64,000 nucleotides of DNA from Candidatus Levyibacteriota bacterium (GTDB lineage Bacteria > Patescibacteria > Microgenomatia > Levybacterales > UBA12049), in the NCBI GenBank assembly GCA_016186625.1, contig JACPLG010000008.1, positions 80,719-144,718 on the forward strand, in the 5' to 3' direction. Both the position numbers and the translations under genes were made by a program. Below are positions 40,039-48,858 of the stretch, one piece after another (positions within the stretch are counted from its first letter, which is position 1; the number at the start of each line of letters is the position of its first letter). Below the pieces are notes generated by a model. That model did not search any database and was not told the origin of the DNA. It saw only the letters and a program-made list of their open reading frames with translations.

Positions 40039-40989
40039 TCAATAACCTAAGTGTTTACCAAATGTAGTTGTGTCAATTGGTAAACTGGCTACATATTGGT
40101 TTATGCAATATCTTAAAGTTTCTCTCTTATTTTGCCATCTATGGTTATTGCCCAGTTTCTTAGCTATTTGTTTCTCAAAAGAAGTTTCCCATATGGCCTT
40201 AAGCAATACCATATCATCTGTAAAACTTGATAGATCCTCTAACTCAAGATCGCTGGCCGTAGCATCAATTGTATCTAAATATTTTCTTATCTGTTTTTCA
40301 CTGAAATCATAAGCTAACTGACTAGTACCATCAGGTGCTGTGAAGTTCCAGAATCGGCCAGTGAAAGGGCTAGTGATTACATCGAATCCCACAGGAGCGA
40401 TAAACTTATGCTCAAAATCCATGACTCCACCTGGCAACATATTAAATGGTCCTAAATCACCGTGCGTTAAAACTTGTGGTAGATTGACGACTCTTGCCTC
40501 TGCCATAGCGAATGCTTTCTCGAGATCTTCTATGCTAAGGTCAGGATTTTCCTCGATAACATTATCTAAGTTAACCCCGTCACGCAAATTACCTTGTTCT
40601 CTAAATGAAGGAGCAGATTTTAACTGTGCAACTAAAAATAGACTTGCAATACGGCAGTATTGATCAAAGGAAGTCTCTTCTATGACGCCGGTGGCCGCGT
40701 ATTCTTCCCTAAATATATCGCCAAAAGTTCTAGTGCCTAGAGAGGATTCGGTAAAATAGTATGTATCAGCATCAATTTCTCCATCACTTAATACTTCTGG
40801 AGTAGGAAATCCCATATCATGCAGAGTTCTTGCAAACTCTACTTCATCACGGATACTATTCTTAGACCCAGTTTTTAAATATCTGTCGCCATAGATAGAT
40901 AGGTAGACAATTCCTTGACTTATAGTACGTGCCTTTACAAAATGCCAATCAGTATTCTCGAGTTGCAGCTGTTGTTTTAATACTTCCAT
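40039..40989 (-). CDS. APH-type phosphotransferase/kinase
   Basis: A 316-residue protein kinase-like-fold small-molecule kinase. Catalytic loop VLTHGDLGPFNML (about 198-210; HGD and N) and metal-binding VMDFEHKF. Members phosphorylate aminoglycosides, sugars, choline or homoserine. It is the last of six genes in an apparent biosynthetic cluster, so its substrate may be the pathway product or an intermediate (self-protection or activation). 205 bp separate it from the AlaRS-like gene. Confidence 0.8.
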   Translation of the reverse strand: MEVLKQQLQLENTDWHFVKARTISQGIVYLSIYGDRYLKTGSKNSIRDEVEFARTLHDMGFPTPEVLSDGEIDADTYYFTESSLGTRTFGDIFREEYAATGVIEETSFDQYCRIASLFLVAQLKSAPSFREQGNLRDGVNLDNVIEENPDLSIEDLEKAFAMAEARVVNLPQVLTHGDLGPFNMLPGGVMDFEHKFIAPVGFDVITSPFTGRFWNFTAPDGTSQLAYDFSEKQIRKYLDTIDATASDLELEDLSSFTDDMVLLKAIWETSFEKQIAKKLGNNHRWQNKRETLRYCINQYVASLPIDTTTFGKHLGY

Positions 40990-41143
40990 CGTTAATTAGA
41001 CCATAAACGAATAATTATTACATATACGTAGACGAGGCGGTAAGGTGCAATCTTACTATTTACAAAATAGATTTTATACTATTAATTCTAATAGTCAATA
41101 TCAGGGAGTTTATGCAACTTATGGAAACTCCTAATCACATAAC

Positions 41144-41164
41144 TCAAAAAGCCTTGAGGCTATA
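41144..41164 (-). terminator. probable terminator after the AlaRS-like gene
   Basis: On the minus strand AGCCT-CA-AGGCTTTTT, a short stem followed by five T, 30 bp beyond the stop codon. The rest of the 40990-41194 gap shows no gene. Confidence 0.45.
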
Positions 41165-41194
41165 TAACTAGGCAAAATAAAACTTAATCATCCT

Positions 41195-42355
41195 CTACAT
41201 TAAACTGAGGAGGTTGGGCCTTATTCCAAATGTTGAATAAAGATCGTTGAGCGTCATTTCGGGATGTTTTTTACGCCGAGACTCCGACTCAGAAAGTATT
41301 TTACGCATTGAACTCTCCTCACCCGATATAGCTTCCGCAACTCTGGGCGTAGACATGGATCCATCGATGAAAGACTGTAAAACACTTTGGACATTCACAA
41401 AACCCTCCGACTGCAACCAAACTTCCTCTATCAGGGAGCGAACAATTTTTCTAAGTACGTACGAGTGCCTCTTATTTCCGGGCATTAACCCTTCTGCTGT
41501 TAGCTCATCTATCACGCGACAAAGATTCGCCATGTAATGAGCATCCAAATCAGAGATATGACCAAATGTACCCTTGAATTGCTCCGCTAGCTTTCTCCAT
41601 GGCATCAATGAAAATTTATTTTCACCTGTTAGTGCACGTTCAACCCTGCCCATGCCCAGGCCCACATCAAATGCCGTGTGTTCAAAAGGAACTACTGATG
41701 TGCCTTCGGAAATTCCATCAATGTCCACAATCCTACCAATCTGCAGACAATCAGATAAGTCTTGATTCTGATCATAGCCTTCTGAAGCGAACCACGCGAT
41801 TACCCCACGCCCGTGCAGGTCCCCTTCTCCAAAGCTCCATTCATGCTTCAATACTTCAGGGTCTTCAATGATACGAACCTGATTTGGGTCTAGAGAGGCA
41901 GACCTTAGTGCCGACTCTAGAGGATGACCTCCAATTGTAGAGAATATTAGGTTCTTTTTGTTAAGCCCCAGTGCACTTAACATATCAACAAAATATTCCA
42001 TTGCCTTATCATGACTCACATTGAAAAGACCGCTGCCAAGCATGTGAAATAATGATGTATAATTTATATCTACACGAGCAGTGTCAAAAGTGCCGCCAGT
42101 TCCACCTAAGCGAAGACATTTTTGTATAAAAGCAAAATTGGAAGGGGTCGTATCACCGGAGAACATCGATTTGAACGGAGTGATTGTCGCATTAGTAAAC
42201 AAAACTGTGGGATCGTCAATGACTAATGGGAAAGAATCGTGCGTCGTAAATCCATTGTCTTGATGATATTCCAGAAATGAAGATTTTATAGATTCTACTA
42301 CAGCGACTTCTTTATCTTGATGATATTCCTGAGGTGAAGATTTTATAGATTCCAT
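41195..42355 (-). CDS. alanyl-tRNA-synthetase-like enzyme (catalytic domain only)
   Basis: 386 residues. TNATITPFKSMFSGDTTP, QKCLRLGGTGGTFDTARVD and TSLFHMLGSGLF parallel the AlaRS class II core (MxxFKxxFxG, QKCxRxGGKHNDLExVG, FFEMLGNFSF). GLGMGRVERAL parallels motif 3 and SYVLRKIVRSL the helical domain. AlaRS editing and C-Ala domains are missing and GGKHNDLE has become GGTGGTFD. It is therefore a dedicated paralogue, perhaps activating an amino acid for a metabolite, not the housekeeping enzyme. The start is ATG after AAGGAGTCGCTGTA; a 51-bp duplication covers this region. Confidence 0.75.
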   Translation of the reverse strand: MESIKSSPQEYHQDKEVAVVESIKSSFLEYHQDNGFTTHDSFPLVIDDPTVLFTNATITPFKSMFSGDTTPSNFAFIQKCLRLGGTGGTFDTARVDINYTSLFHMLGSGLFNVSHDKAMEYFVDMLSALGLNKKNLIFSTIGGHPLESALRSASLDPNQVRIIEDPEVLKHEWSFGEGDLHGRGVIAWFASEGYDQNQDLSDCLQIGRIVDIDGISEGTSVVPFEHTAFDVGLGMGRVERALTGENKFSLMPWRKLAEQFKGTFGHISDLDAHYMANLCRVIDELTAEGLMPGNKRHSYVLRKIVRSLIEEVWLQSEGFVNVQSVLQSFIDGSMSTPRVAEAISGEESSMRKILSESESRRKKHPEMTLNDLYSTFGIRPNLLSLM

Positions 42356-42362
42356 TACAGCG
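42258..42362. repeat. 51-bp imperfect tandem duplication at the AlaRS-like start
   Basis: TCTTGATGATATTCC...TACAGCGACT occurs twice head to tail with a few mismatches. Each copy carries an AAGGAG/AAAGAAG site and MESIKSS/VESIKSS codons, so the ribosome site and first 17 codons are doubled. Confidence 0.8.
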
Positions 42363-42479
42363 ACTCCTTAGATGCTGGGCAAGTTTTATAAAAGTACAGT
42401 ATAGTATCATAATGAACTAATCTTGTAAAATAATTAAAACTACCTTCATTAAATGAGAACAGACCATGAAGGGTATCTA

Positions 42480-43112
42480 TCACTCGTGATCGCCCAGTCT
42501 CCATACGTTACCGCGGCCCACTTTATGCTCACCCGTTGAGTCTATACGCAAGGCAGCACCCTCGCCAATTGCCACAAAAGGGCATGTGCCAACCTTATGA
42601 AAACTTGTCCATGCAGACCTGGCTTTATCGAAGGAATCTTGATTTGCGTGCACCTGCACACAAGCAGAAACGATCCCCCAACCTTTCCTCACCTCAAATA
42701 CGTCGCTACCTTCGTGAATATACCAAGAAGATAGAGCCTGAGCCCCGGCGCTCATTCCAGCAATGTGAGCACCTCGCTCAAAAGCCGCAATTAAAAGCCC
42801 CACAATGTCCCATTCAGAAAATAATCGCATTAACTGATCAGTATCACCACCACCTAAATATATCACCGATGAAGACTTGATCGCATTGATCGCATACTCA
42901 CGACCCTTTTTCTCCGTAGGGACCAAAACCTTAAATTTATCGCCAAAAACAGATGTAATGGAATCAGAATATGCAACGCTATCTTGTGCCGCAAAGCCAA
43001 AAAAAGCGAAGGTAGATCCTTCAGACGCAAGAGACTTTATATCCTCATCGATCTGATATGTCTCACCGTCTCTAATTTCTCCACCACCGATTAAATAAAT
43101 TGAACCTATCAT
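42480..43112 (-). CDS. peptidase S51 (dipeptidase E/cyanophycinase-like) protein
   Basis: A 210-residue class I glutamine-amidotransferase-like peptidase: IYLIGGGEI, VIYLGGGDTDQLM and nucleophile elbow HIAGMSAGAQALS (Ser about 119). Family members cleave Asp-X dipeptides or cyanophycin. Its ATG overlaps the stop of the oxidoreductase gene by 4 nt, so the two are translationally coupled. In this cluster it could hydrolyse a peptide-like intermediate. Confidence 0.8.
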   Translation of the reverse strand: MIGSIYLIGGGEIRDGETYQIDEDIKSLASEGSTFAFFGFAAQDSVAYSDSITSVFGDKFKVLVPTEKKGREYAINAIKSSSVIYLGGGDTDQLMRLFSEWDIVGLLIAAFERGAHIAGMSAGAQALSSWYIHEGSDVFEVRKGWGIVSACVQVHANQDSFDKARSAWTSFHKVGTCPFVAIGEGAALRIDSTGEHKVGRGNVWRLGDHE

Positions 43113-44560
43113 ATCGACATACGAATCAAAGGATTTTTATTAGAGCGTATATTTGCGCTAGACTGACACACCCCACTCATTAGCTTAACTGAAACAGCAT
43201 GAGTATCAATATTTGATTTCACATCACTTATATTGATTCGTCCAAGGATAAACTCAATAAACTCACGTATAACACGATCTTTGGCTTTCTCCCCCGTAAG
43301 TCCAGTAACGTCAGCCTGCTGTTCTAGATCACGAGCAGATATCCTAAAGAAGGCTTTGCCTTCGCCAAACATACCAACATTGCGAAATACGTATATTTCA
43401 AAATGATTGTTACCGCCAACCTCAAATTCATCGGAATTATCAACATCATGCTGATGCTTGGATTGATAGTTATGAATCTGAATACACTGAAAAGGACCTT
43501 GTTGAATAATAAATTGCTGATGCTTTACCCTACCATTGCCTTTATACAGATCAGCATTTGGCGCAGCCCATGAACGCCTCGAGAAGCTACTGTGCATCAA
43601 ATTCACAGAGATATTGCAAATATTCTCACCGCTCCTAAGCAGCCGAATAATGTTAAACGAATCCACCTCGCCATAATCAGAAATTTTGTCTAGGTATTGC
43701 TTCGAAGAAAGACCAGTCCGCTCGTAATCAGATCCAAAATATCTAATGTAGTCTTCCTCATTTAAATTAAGAATGAGTCCACTCGGAGTCAATGGAGATG
43801 AAAAAATCTCTAATTGATCAGGTTGCTTATCATCAACAAGGCCAGACTGATACATTTGCCAGGCCATATCGAACAAGTGATACCCACTAAATGCTACTTT
43901 TCCAAAACCATCCTTAAGACCATGAGATTCTTGGGTTATTACCTCCTGCGGAAACCTCCACGAACCATCAGCATGCATAATCTGCATCGACGTTACGGGT
44001 ACATTAAATTTTTTCGCTGTCCCTGAAATCAGTTCTCGGACTTTATCGAAGCCATACTCGTATCTTCGCTGAACATCTATAGAAAAAATGGTTGGTTTGT
44101 CGGCCAGATGCAACTTGTACAGATCCAGAAGTTCACTGTAATCATCAATTAAACCCATAGCTTGAGAACGATCAACACTGATCGCCTTCCTAGCTGTAAT
44201 GGGCTTATCCATAAGAATATGCAACCCTTTGCGAAGAGCCCATTCGGCATATGCCTTATGAGCTGTAGGCTCTGTAGCAATCACAACCCCTTGTATATCA
44301 AATTTATTAACCAAAGCATCTAACATCGCCCTAGAGTGATCAGGAATGCCATCAGCTGTATCAAAAGAGTCAAGATATAACATCTCCAAATCATACCTCT
44401 GATCTTTAAGGTATGAATCCACAGTATCCATTTGCCGCTTCAGATCTACAGCTGCAATTAAGCGTATAGGATAATCTGCAGCCAACCTAAAAAAGGCAGG
44501 GACATAGATCCGCTTCGCATGAGGCCCAACTCCAATTAGCAGTAAATTTACAGTTTTCAT
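43109..44560 (-). CDS. Gfo/Idh/MocA family oxidoreductase
   Basis: About 483 residues from the ATG at 44560 (MKTVNLLLIGVGPHAKRIYVPAFF, the Rossmann NAD(P) motif); two earlier in-frame ATGs exist. GVVIATEPTAHKAYAEWALRKGLHILMDKPITA is the family EKP/DKP region with Lys-Pro. The C-terminal domain is longer than usual and contains HDVDNSDEFEVGGNNHFEIYVF. It oxidises or reduces a sugar-like or amino substrate. It is the first gene of the leftward unit. Confidence 0.82.
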   Translation of the reverse strand: MKTVNLLLIGVGPHAKRIYVPAFFRLAADYPIRLIAAVDLKRQMDTVDSYLKDQRYDLEMLYLDSFDTADGIPDHSRAMLDALVNKFDIQGVVIATEPTAHKAYAEWALRKGLHILMDKPITARKAISVDRSQAMGLIDDYSELLDLYKLHLADKPTIFSIDVQRRYEYGFDKVRELISGTAKKFNVPVTSMQIMHADGSWRFPQEVITQESHGLKDGFGKVAFSGYHLFDMAWQMYQSGLVDDKQPDQLEIFSSPLTPSGLILNLNEEDYIRYFGSDYERTGLSSKQYLDKISDYGEVDSFNIIRLLRSGENICNISVNLMHSSFSRRSWAAPNADLYKGNGRVKHQQFIIQQGPFQCIQIHNYQSKHQHDVDNSDEFEVGGNNHFEIYVFRNVGMFGEGKAFFRISARDLEQQADVTGLTGEKAKDRVIREFIEFILGRINISDVKSNIDTHAVSVKLMSGVCQSSANIRSNKNPLIRMSI

Positions 44561-44643
44561 ATTGTTATCTTTTATCATATTATCAATCTTATACACAACT
44601 GCAAGAATGCACTTCTTGTCAATTCACTTCTTTCTATGATACG
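44561..44643. promoter_or_regulatory. divergent promoter region with palindrome
   Basis: The gap between the oxidoreductase and oxygenase genes holds CAAGAA-TGCAC-TTCTTG, a 17-bp palindrome that could be an operator. TATAAG-like and TATGAT-like -10 boxes lie on opposite strands. It suggests the two arms of the cluster are controlled together. Confidence 0.45.
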
Positions 44644-45531
44644 ATGAGATCCTTTAAGTTACAAATTAGGAGCAATGGACAGAATATGAACCACATAGAG
44701 AATCGAGAGAATATGAACCACATAGAGAATCAATGGGGAGTTGAACGTCTGAGTCCAGATAACTCAGCCGAAGCATGTGAGCTCCTACCTGCACTCGCAT
44801 CAAACGAAATTGCAGCTATTCAAATTGCTCAATTCTTAGGTAGACAAGACTTGGATATCGTCATTCAGAACATGAGCCGACAAAATATACAATGGTACGA
44901 AAACAGAGAGTTCCAACAGGGTAGAATTGGCATAAACGCCACAGGATTTGGTTATGAATCTGGCGGCAAGCAAAGATACTTTGACCTCACCCCAGAAGCC
45001 GCGAAGGTTCGAGATGAAATATTTAAGGGAGCTTCAAACCCAATTGATAAAATTATTAAATTCTTTTCATCAAATGGATATAATGCATCCATAGCGACTG
45101 AACCAGGCATGCAAAATGCGCAGTACTTCGCAGGCCTCATTAGAGCAATGGGAGCAAAAAGCACGCTGCATTTTGACTATGCTCCAAACCAGCTTCCAGG
45201 CTGGAGCGTCTCTGATGCAGATGAACAATATGGTCTCGTTTTATACCTTCAGATGCCAACTGAAGGAGGGGAATTAACTGTCTACAATCGCCCATGGCAG
45301 CCAGAAGATGAGTCCCACAACAATGATATTGGACAAAAGGGAAGATACGGATTCGCAGAGGATTTCCTAGAAGACACACCGCATGCCACAATATCGCCTA
45401 AAGCGGGAGACTTAGTAGTATTTAAAACACGCAACTTCCATCAAGTAGCGGCTATCAACTCAGATAAACCAAGATTAGGCCTTACCACCTTCATGACATT
45501 GAAAGATGGGTCGCTATCGTTGTGGAGCTAA
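44644..45531 (+). CDS. 2-oxoglutarate/Fe(II)-dependent oxygenase
   Basis: Up to 295 residues. Double-stranded beta-helix with iron ligands HFD (LHFDYAPNQ, about residues 177-179) and the late His in TRNFHQVAAINSD, plus Arg in KPRLGLTTF for 2OG. GGELTVYNRPW lies between. It hydroxylates or desaturates a substrate, often a free amino acid. The start is uncertain: a 27-bp tandem repeat puts MNHIEN codons at 44687 and 44714, and either ATG could be used. It is the only rightward gene of the cluster. Confidence 0.8.
   Translation: MRSFKLQIRSNGQNMNHIENRENMNHIENQWGVERLSPDNSAEACELLPALASNEIAAIQIAQFLGRQDLDIVIQNMSRQNIQWYENREFQQGRIGINATGFGYESGGKQRYFDLTPEAAKVRDEIFKGASNPIDKIIKFFSSNGYNASIATEPGMQNAQYFAGLIRAMGAKSTLHFDYAPNQLPGWSVSDADEQYGLVLYLQMPTEGGELTVYNRPWQPEDESHNNDIGQKGRYGFAEDFLEDTPHATISPKAGDLVVFKTRNFHQVAAINSDKPRLGLTTFMTLKDGSLSLWS
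44684..44737. repeat. 27-bp tandem repeat at the oxygenase start
   Basis: AGAATATGAACCACATAGAG recurs after 27 bp, doubling the codons NMNHIEN near the N-terminus. Confidence 0.85.
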
Positions 45532-45545
45532 CTACACACATTTAC

Positions 45546-46379
45546 TTACCAAAGATCTGACTCGAAAAAACTGCGAAACTTCCTCATAACCTCTTTAGTA
45601 AAGGGCCCAACTGATCCGTCCCCCACGGGAACGTCATTCAACTTGGTCACGGGCATTATGTCCATTCCGGTAGCGGTGATAAACAGTTCCGACGCACCTA
45701 GTAGCTCCTGTACAGAAAAGTCACAAGCCTCAGCCCGAACAGAAAGTTGTAATTTATTAATTATGATATCGCGCGTAATCCCCTCCAGAATCCCTGTTTT
45801 AGGAGTCACAAGAGAACCATCTATTGCTGCAAATACATTACTCATCGTTCCTTCGCGTACCATACCTTCGGAATGATAGATAACCTCATCTATGTCATTA
45901 GGGATAGAATTGAATTGACGAATCGCCTCTATGTAATTATTCGTTTTGGCTTGTGGTTTATACCTTTGAAATTCGGAAAGTAAAACATGGACTCCGTTAG
46001 CATAATCTTCAGAGGGGCGCGGAATACGCTGGTCAACCATAATAACTATTGTAGGTATTTTCGTTGTAGAGAGTGTCATTGAGGGCCCACCAGAAATAGT
46101 GACACGCATAACCTTTTCGCCCTCAACAGACTCATTCGCTTTAAGTGTTTGTACCACCCACTCAGTAATCAGCTCTTTTGGCCAAGGCAAATTCAGTGAT
46201 ATTTCCTGACAAGATCGATAAAGCCTATCTATATGTTTTTCTAACATAAACGGACGCCCCTTTGAAGTCATCATAAACTCAAAAACAGCGTAGCCACGCG
46301 AATAGCCTAAATCACGTGGAGATATAAGCAGATCATCTTCATTGACAAGTTGACCATTTAAGAAATGCACACTCTTCAT
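45546..46379 (-). CDS. class IV aminotransferase (PLP)
   Basis: A 277-residue fold-type IV PLP enzyme (BCAT/D-amino-acid aminotransferase/ADC lyase group). RDLGYSRGYAVFEFM at the N-terminus, PLP lysine in KPQAKTNNYIEAIRQFN (about residue 145), and EGTMSNVFAAIDG plus TPKTGILEGITRDIII for phosphate binding. Substrate class cannot be fixed. The 3' end is 14 bp from the oxygenase stop, convergent. Upstream GTATAATAAGAGG holds a -10 box 20 nt before the ATG. Confidence 0.88.
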   Translation of the reverse strand: MKSVHFLNGQLVNEDDLLISPRDLGYSRGYAVFEFMMTSKGRPFMLEKHIDRLYRSCQEISLNLPWPKELITEWVVQTLKANESVEGEKVMRVTISGGPSMTLSTTKIPTIVIMVDQRIPRPSEDYANGVHVLLSEFQRYKPQAKTNNYIEAIRQFNSIPNDIDEVIYHSEGMVREGTMSNVFAAIDGSLVTPKTGILEGITRDIIINKLQLSVRAEACDFSVQELLGASELFITATGMDIMPVTKLNDVPVGDGSVGPFTKEVMRKFRSFFESDLW

Positions 46380-46550
46380 AAAATAAATTACCTCTTATTA
46401 TACACCCCTCCATGTCCCACCCTACGGTACTGCAAGGATGAGCGGAACACTTAGAGCCCGAGGCGTGCAATGATACTAGATGGAGAGTAAGCTATACGAA
46501 TTCAGTGAAAGAGGTGCGATAAAATGCTAGTTCTTGTGCTTGGAGAGTGC

Positions 46551-46610
46551 TATAATAGGTCCGAACATCATTCGGTAGGCTACCCCAAGTTTTTTGGCCT
46601 CGATTTTTGA
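46551..46610 (+). ncRNA. promoter-hairpin cassette, copy 1
   Basis: TGCTATAATAGGTCCGAA opens a stretch with stem CCGAA/TTCGG, then AGGCTACCCC and a T-run before GGCCT. A near copy lies at 47232. Each sits 40-90 bp before a protein gene that has its own -10 box. This may be a small RNA or an upstream control region. Confidence 0.4.
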
Positions 46611-46639
46611 CACCCAGATTCGCAAGTTCGAACCTTTGG

Positions 46640-46645
46640 TATAAT
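46640..46645 (+). promoter_or_regulatory. -10 box of the P-loop kinase gene, leaderless
   Basis: TATAAT at 46640-46645 with the ATG at 46652. Confidence 0.55.
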
Positions 46646-46651
46646 ACTTTT

Positions 46652-47164
46652 ATGCAGAAAACTAGCAAACCATTAGCACATATTATTATTGGATTTGTAG
46701 GTTCTGGAAAGACAACATTTGCTCGTAAACTTGAAAAAGAAACAGGAGCCGTTCGGTTTACCAAAGATGAATGGATGGTAAGAGTATTTGGAAATACTCC
46801 TCCTAAAGACAAATTTGAAGAATATGATAGTAAAATGACATCGCTTGCAACAGAAATGGCGCTTAAATGCTTAAAAGCAGGAATAAGTGTCATTATTGAC
46901 GAAGGATTTTGGGTAAAAGAGCACCGAGAAGCAATCAGAGAAAAAGTAAATAGTGTGGGTGCTATCCCAAAACTTTATTATATTGAAGCACCTTTTGAGA
47001 CGATGAAAGCAAGAACTTTAAGAAGAACAGAAAATCCTCCTGTTGATTCTTTTACGATTGACGAAGAATCTTTTAATCAATACTGGAGACATTTTCAGCC
47101 TCCCGATAAAGATGAAGAATTTAAATTAATAAGTCAAGAAGATTTAAACCAACCGCTACGATAA
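46652..47164 (+). CDS. P-loop kinase-like protein (AAA_33/zeta-toxin-like fold)
   Basis: A 170-residue protein: Walker A in IIIGFVGSGKTTFARKL (about 11-27), ISVIIDEGFW as Walker B, and a C-terminal RTLRRTENPP lid. This is the layout of small nucleotide/sugar kinases of the AAA_33 group. No antitoxin is visible, so a toxin role is unsupported. The ATG follows the -10 box by 6 nt. Confidence 0.8.
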   Translation: MQKTSKPLAHIIIGFVGSGKTTFARKLEKETGAVRFTKDEWMVRVFGNTPPKDKFEEYDSKMTSLATEMALKCLKAGISVIIDEGFWVKEHREAIREKVNSVGAIPKLYYIEAPFETMKARTLRRTENPPVDSFTIDEESFNQYWRHFQPPDKDEEFKLISQEDLNQPLR

Positions 47165-47231
47165 AGTCTTTTTCAATATAGAACCGCAAACGCGGTATTG
47201 TAAAGCTCTATTTCCTGAAGTTGCAGTTTGC

Positions 47232-47280
47232 TATAATAAGTCCGAACATCGTTCGGCAGGCTACCCATTTTTAGCCCTAT
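47232..47280 (+). ncRNA. promoter-hairpin cassette, copy 2
   Basis: TGCTATAATAAGTCCGAAC then ATC-GTTCGG (6-bp stem), CAGGCTACCCATTTTTAGCCC. Sequence differences from copy 1 keep or extend the stem. Confidence 0.4.
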
Positions 47281-47305
47281 AGTTTATTTAAGGCTCATTT
47301 TTTGA

Positions 47306-47311
47306 TATAAT
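47306..47311 (+). promoter_or_regulatory. -10 box, leaderless gene at 47320
   Basis: TATAAT at 47306-47311, 8 nt before the ATG. Confidence 0.5.
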
Positions 47312-47319
47312 TCCTCCTT

Positions 47320-48399
47320 ATGCCGCAAGACAGACAATTTGAGGAACGACAAAGAGAAAGCGAGCCATCGCCTTTGATATCAATTACAGCTGTAGGATTT
47401 GAACACAGATTTTATAATATTCAATGTTTAGGATCTGTTTTTGAACAAACACACGTAGCCCTGTCGGCGAACAGATCGGCAAGAAATATAGTCTATTTAG
47501 AAGATGCAGGGAAGACCGTAGTAGTCGCAGATGCACGAAAAAGAGACGTTGAGGTATTTGGACTTGCAGGTTTTTTAGTAAAGGAAGCTTTTGTGGCACA
47601 ATTCAGAACCGAGCCCGACAGGACCTATGTTGCAGCTATGGTAAGAAAAATTGGGACGGAAATTTCAAGAGGCGACTTCTCGAGTCTGCCCGTAACAAGC
47701 GTCCAAAATTTTGTTCTGAATCTAGGTCTTGATGATATAAGGACAGACAGATATTTTGATGTTGAATTTGAAGCTCATACGCCAGGAGCTATTAGAAACG
47801 ATAATAAATCCCAAGAAAGATTCCAGAGACTATCAGCAGAAGCCATTAGTAAGTGGGAGAGTGGTCAATTTGATGAGTCTTTAAGTGCTTACAAACGTGC
47901 TAAAGCTGTAATCCACGCATCCGGAGCAGCAAGAAATCCAGAAATTGTCCAACAAATTAGAAGATTAGTAAAAGAATTAGCTAATAATCCTCAAGGCGGA
48001 AATATCGTTTTACTTTTAGGAGAAAGTCATTTGCCGGTCATTGACATGCTTCAAAGACAAATTGGCAATATGCCATCTGTCACGTTCGACAAGAAAAGAG
48101 GAAAAGTTTTTGCTGACAGCCCAGAAGGAAAATTGGATAAAGCTATGTTATCTAAAGAACAAGCACCTGATTTAACCTATGTCCAATCTCTTTTACTTGT
48201 TCATGCTATTGGCGAGTTGGCTCAAATGTATATGGCGAGCCAAGATATGGGAACTTTTATGACAAATTATGAGGATGTTTATAAAAAATGCGCAGAGATT
48301 ACAGAACGGTTAAGCATCGATGAGATTAGACAATTATGTGAGAGTAGAACTCAAATTGGCCAATACTTTCTAAGAAAAATATTACCCAATCTCCGTTAA
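47320..48399 (+). CDS. protein of unknown function with TPR-like segment
   Basis: A 359-residue soluble protein. No family recognised. Residues about 165-200 (SAEAISKWESGQFDESLSAY) look like one TPR helix pair. The N-terminal part (NIVYLEDAGKTVVVADARKR) is alpha/beta and the last 70 residues are helical. Codon use looks native. The N-terminal half may bind a small ligand, but nothing supports a function. Confidence 0.65.
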   Translation: MPQDRQFEERQRESEPSPLISITAVGFEHRFYNIQCLGSVFEQTHVALSANRSARNIVYLEDAGKTVVVADARKRDVEVFGLAGFLVKEAFVAQFRTEPDRTYVAAMVRKIGTEISRGDFSSLPVTSVQNFVLNLGLDDIRTDRYFDVEFEAHTPGAIRNDNKSQERFQRLSAEAISKWESGQFDESLSAYKRAKAVIHASGAARNPEIVQQIRRLVKELANNPQGGNIVLLLGESHLPVIDMLQRQIGNMPSVTFDKKRGKVFADSPEGKLDKAMLSKEQAPDLTYVQSLLLVHAIGELAQMYMASQDMGTFMTNYEDVYKKCAEITERLSIDEIRQLCESRTQIGQYFLRKILPNLR

Positions 48400-48540
48400 T
48401 TTCGACTGAGGAAATATCGGTTCCGATACCTGATTTGTACGTAATTGTTCTAAGAACTCATCCCTTAGATTTCACTCCCTCCAAAGGCGGGCAGGCAGGA
48501 TAAACATCATGGACTTGCTTCTTTTTAGCCTCAAATCTGC

Positions 48541-48546
48541 TATAAT
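48541..48546 (+). promoter_or_regulatory. extended -10 box TGCTATAAT
   Basis: TCTGCTATAATCCCC repeats the -10 context of the two hairpin cassettes, followed by CCCTCTTATGGGAG, a small stem. It lies in the 226-bp gap before the 77-residue gene; no gene is seen in the gap. Confidence 0.4.
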
Positions 48547-48624
48547 CCCCTCTTATGGGAGTCGAGGATTATTTTCCAAACATCCAATTTCCCATAGCCT
48601 AGCTTATTTGTTATACTATATTTT

Positions 48625-48858
48625 ATGTTTCTGTTGACGCTTCCAGTAAAAATTCTCGGAATCACGGGAACAATAATCTTAATTACAGTTGTTTACTGGC
48701 TGTTTGTAGGAGTAGGGCTAAATTTTGGAGTAAAGAATGAGCCATGCGCACAAGTTATGGCAAAGGCAAAAAATCCCATCTCAGGAGTGGAGCGTGAATT
48801 TTCCAGTCCGTGCAAAGTGCCAGTGGGCTGGCAGATAACAGAAGAAGGAAGGTTATAA
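48625..48858 (+). CDS. small single-pass membrane protein
   Basis: 77 residues: an N-terminal helix (LPVKILGITGTIILITVVYWLFVGV) and a short outer part with two Cys (EPCAQVM, SSPCKVPVGW) that could form a disulfide. Family unknown. TATACT at 48612 is 7 nt before the ATG. It ends inside the 3' end of the convergent gene. Confidence 0.55.
   Translation: MFLLTLPVKILGITGTIILITVVYWLFVGVGLNFGVKNEPCAQVMAKAKNPISGVEREFSSPCKVPVGWQITEEGRL

Noticed and set aside
41195..42355. Housekeeping alaS
   Set aside because: It is less than half the normal length, lacks editing and C-terminal domains, and key core residues differ.
46652..47164. Zeta-type toxin of a toxin-antitoxin pair
   Set aside because: Only the P-loop fold is shared; no antitoxin gene precedes it.
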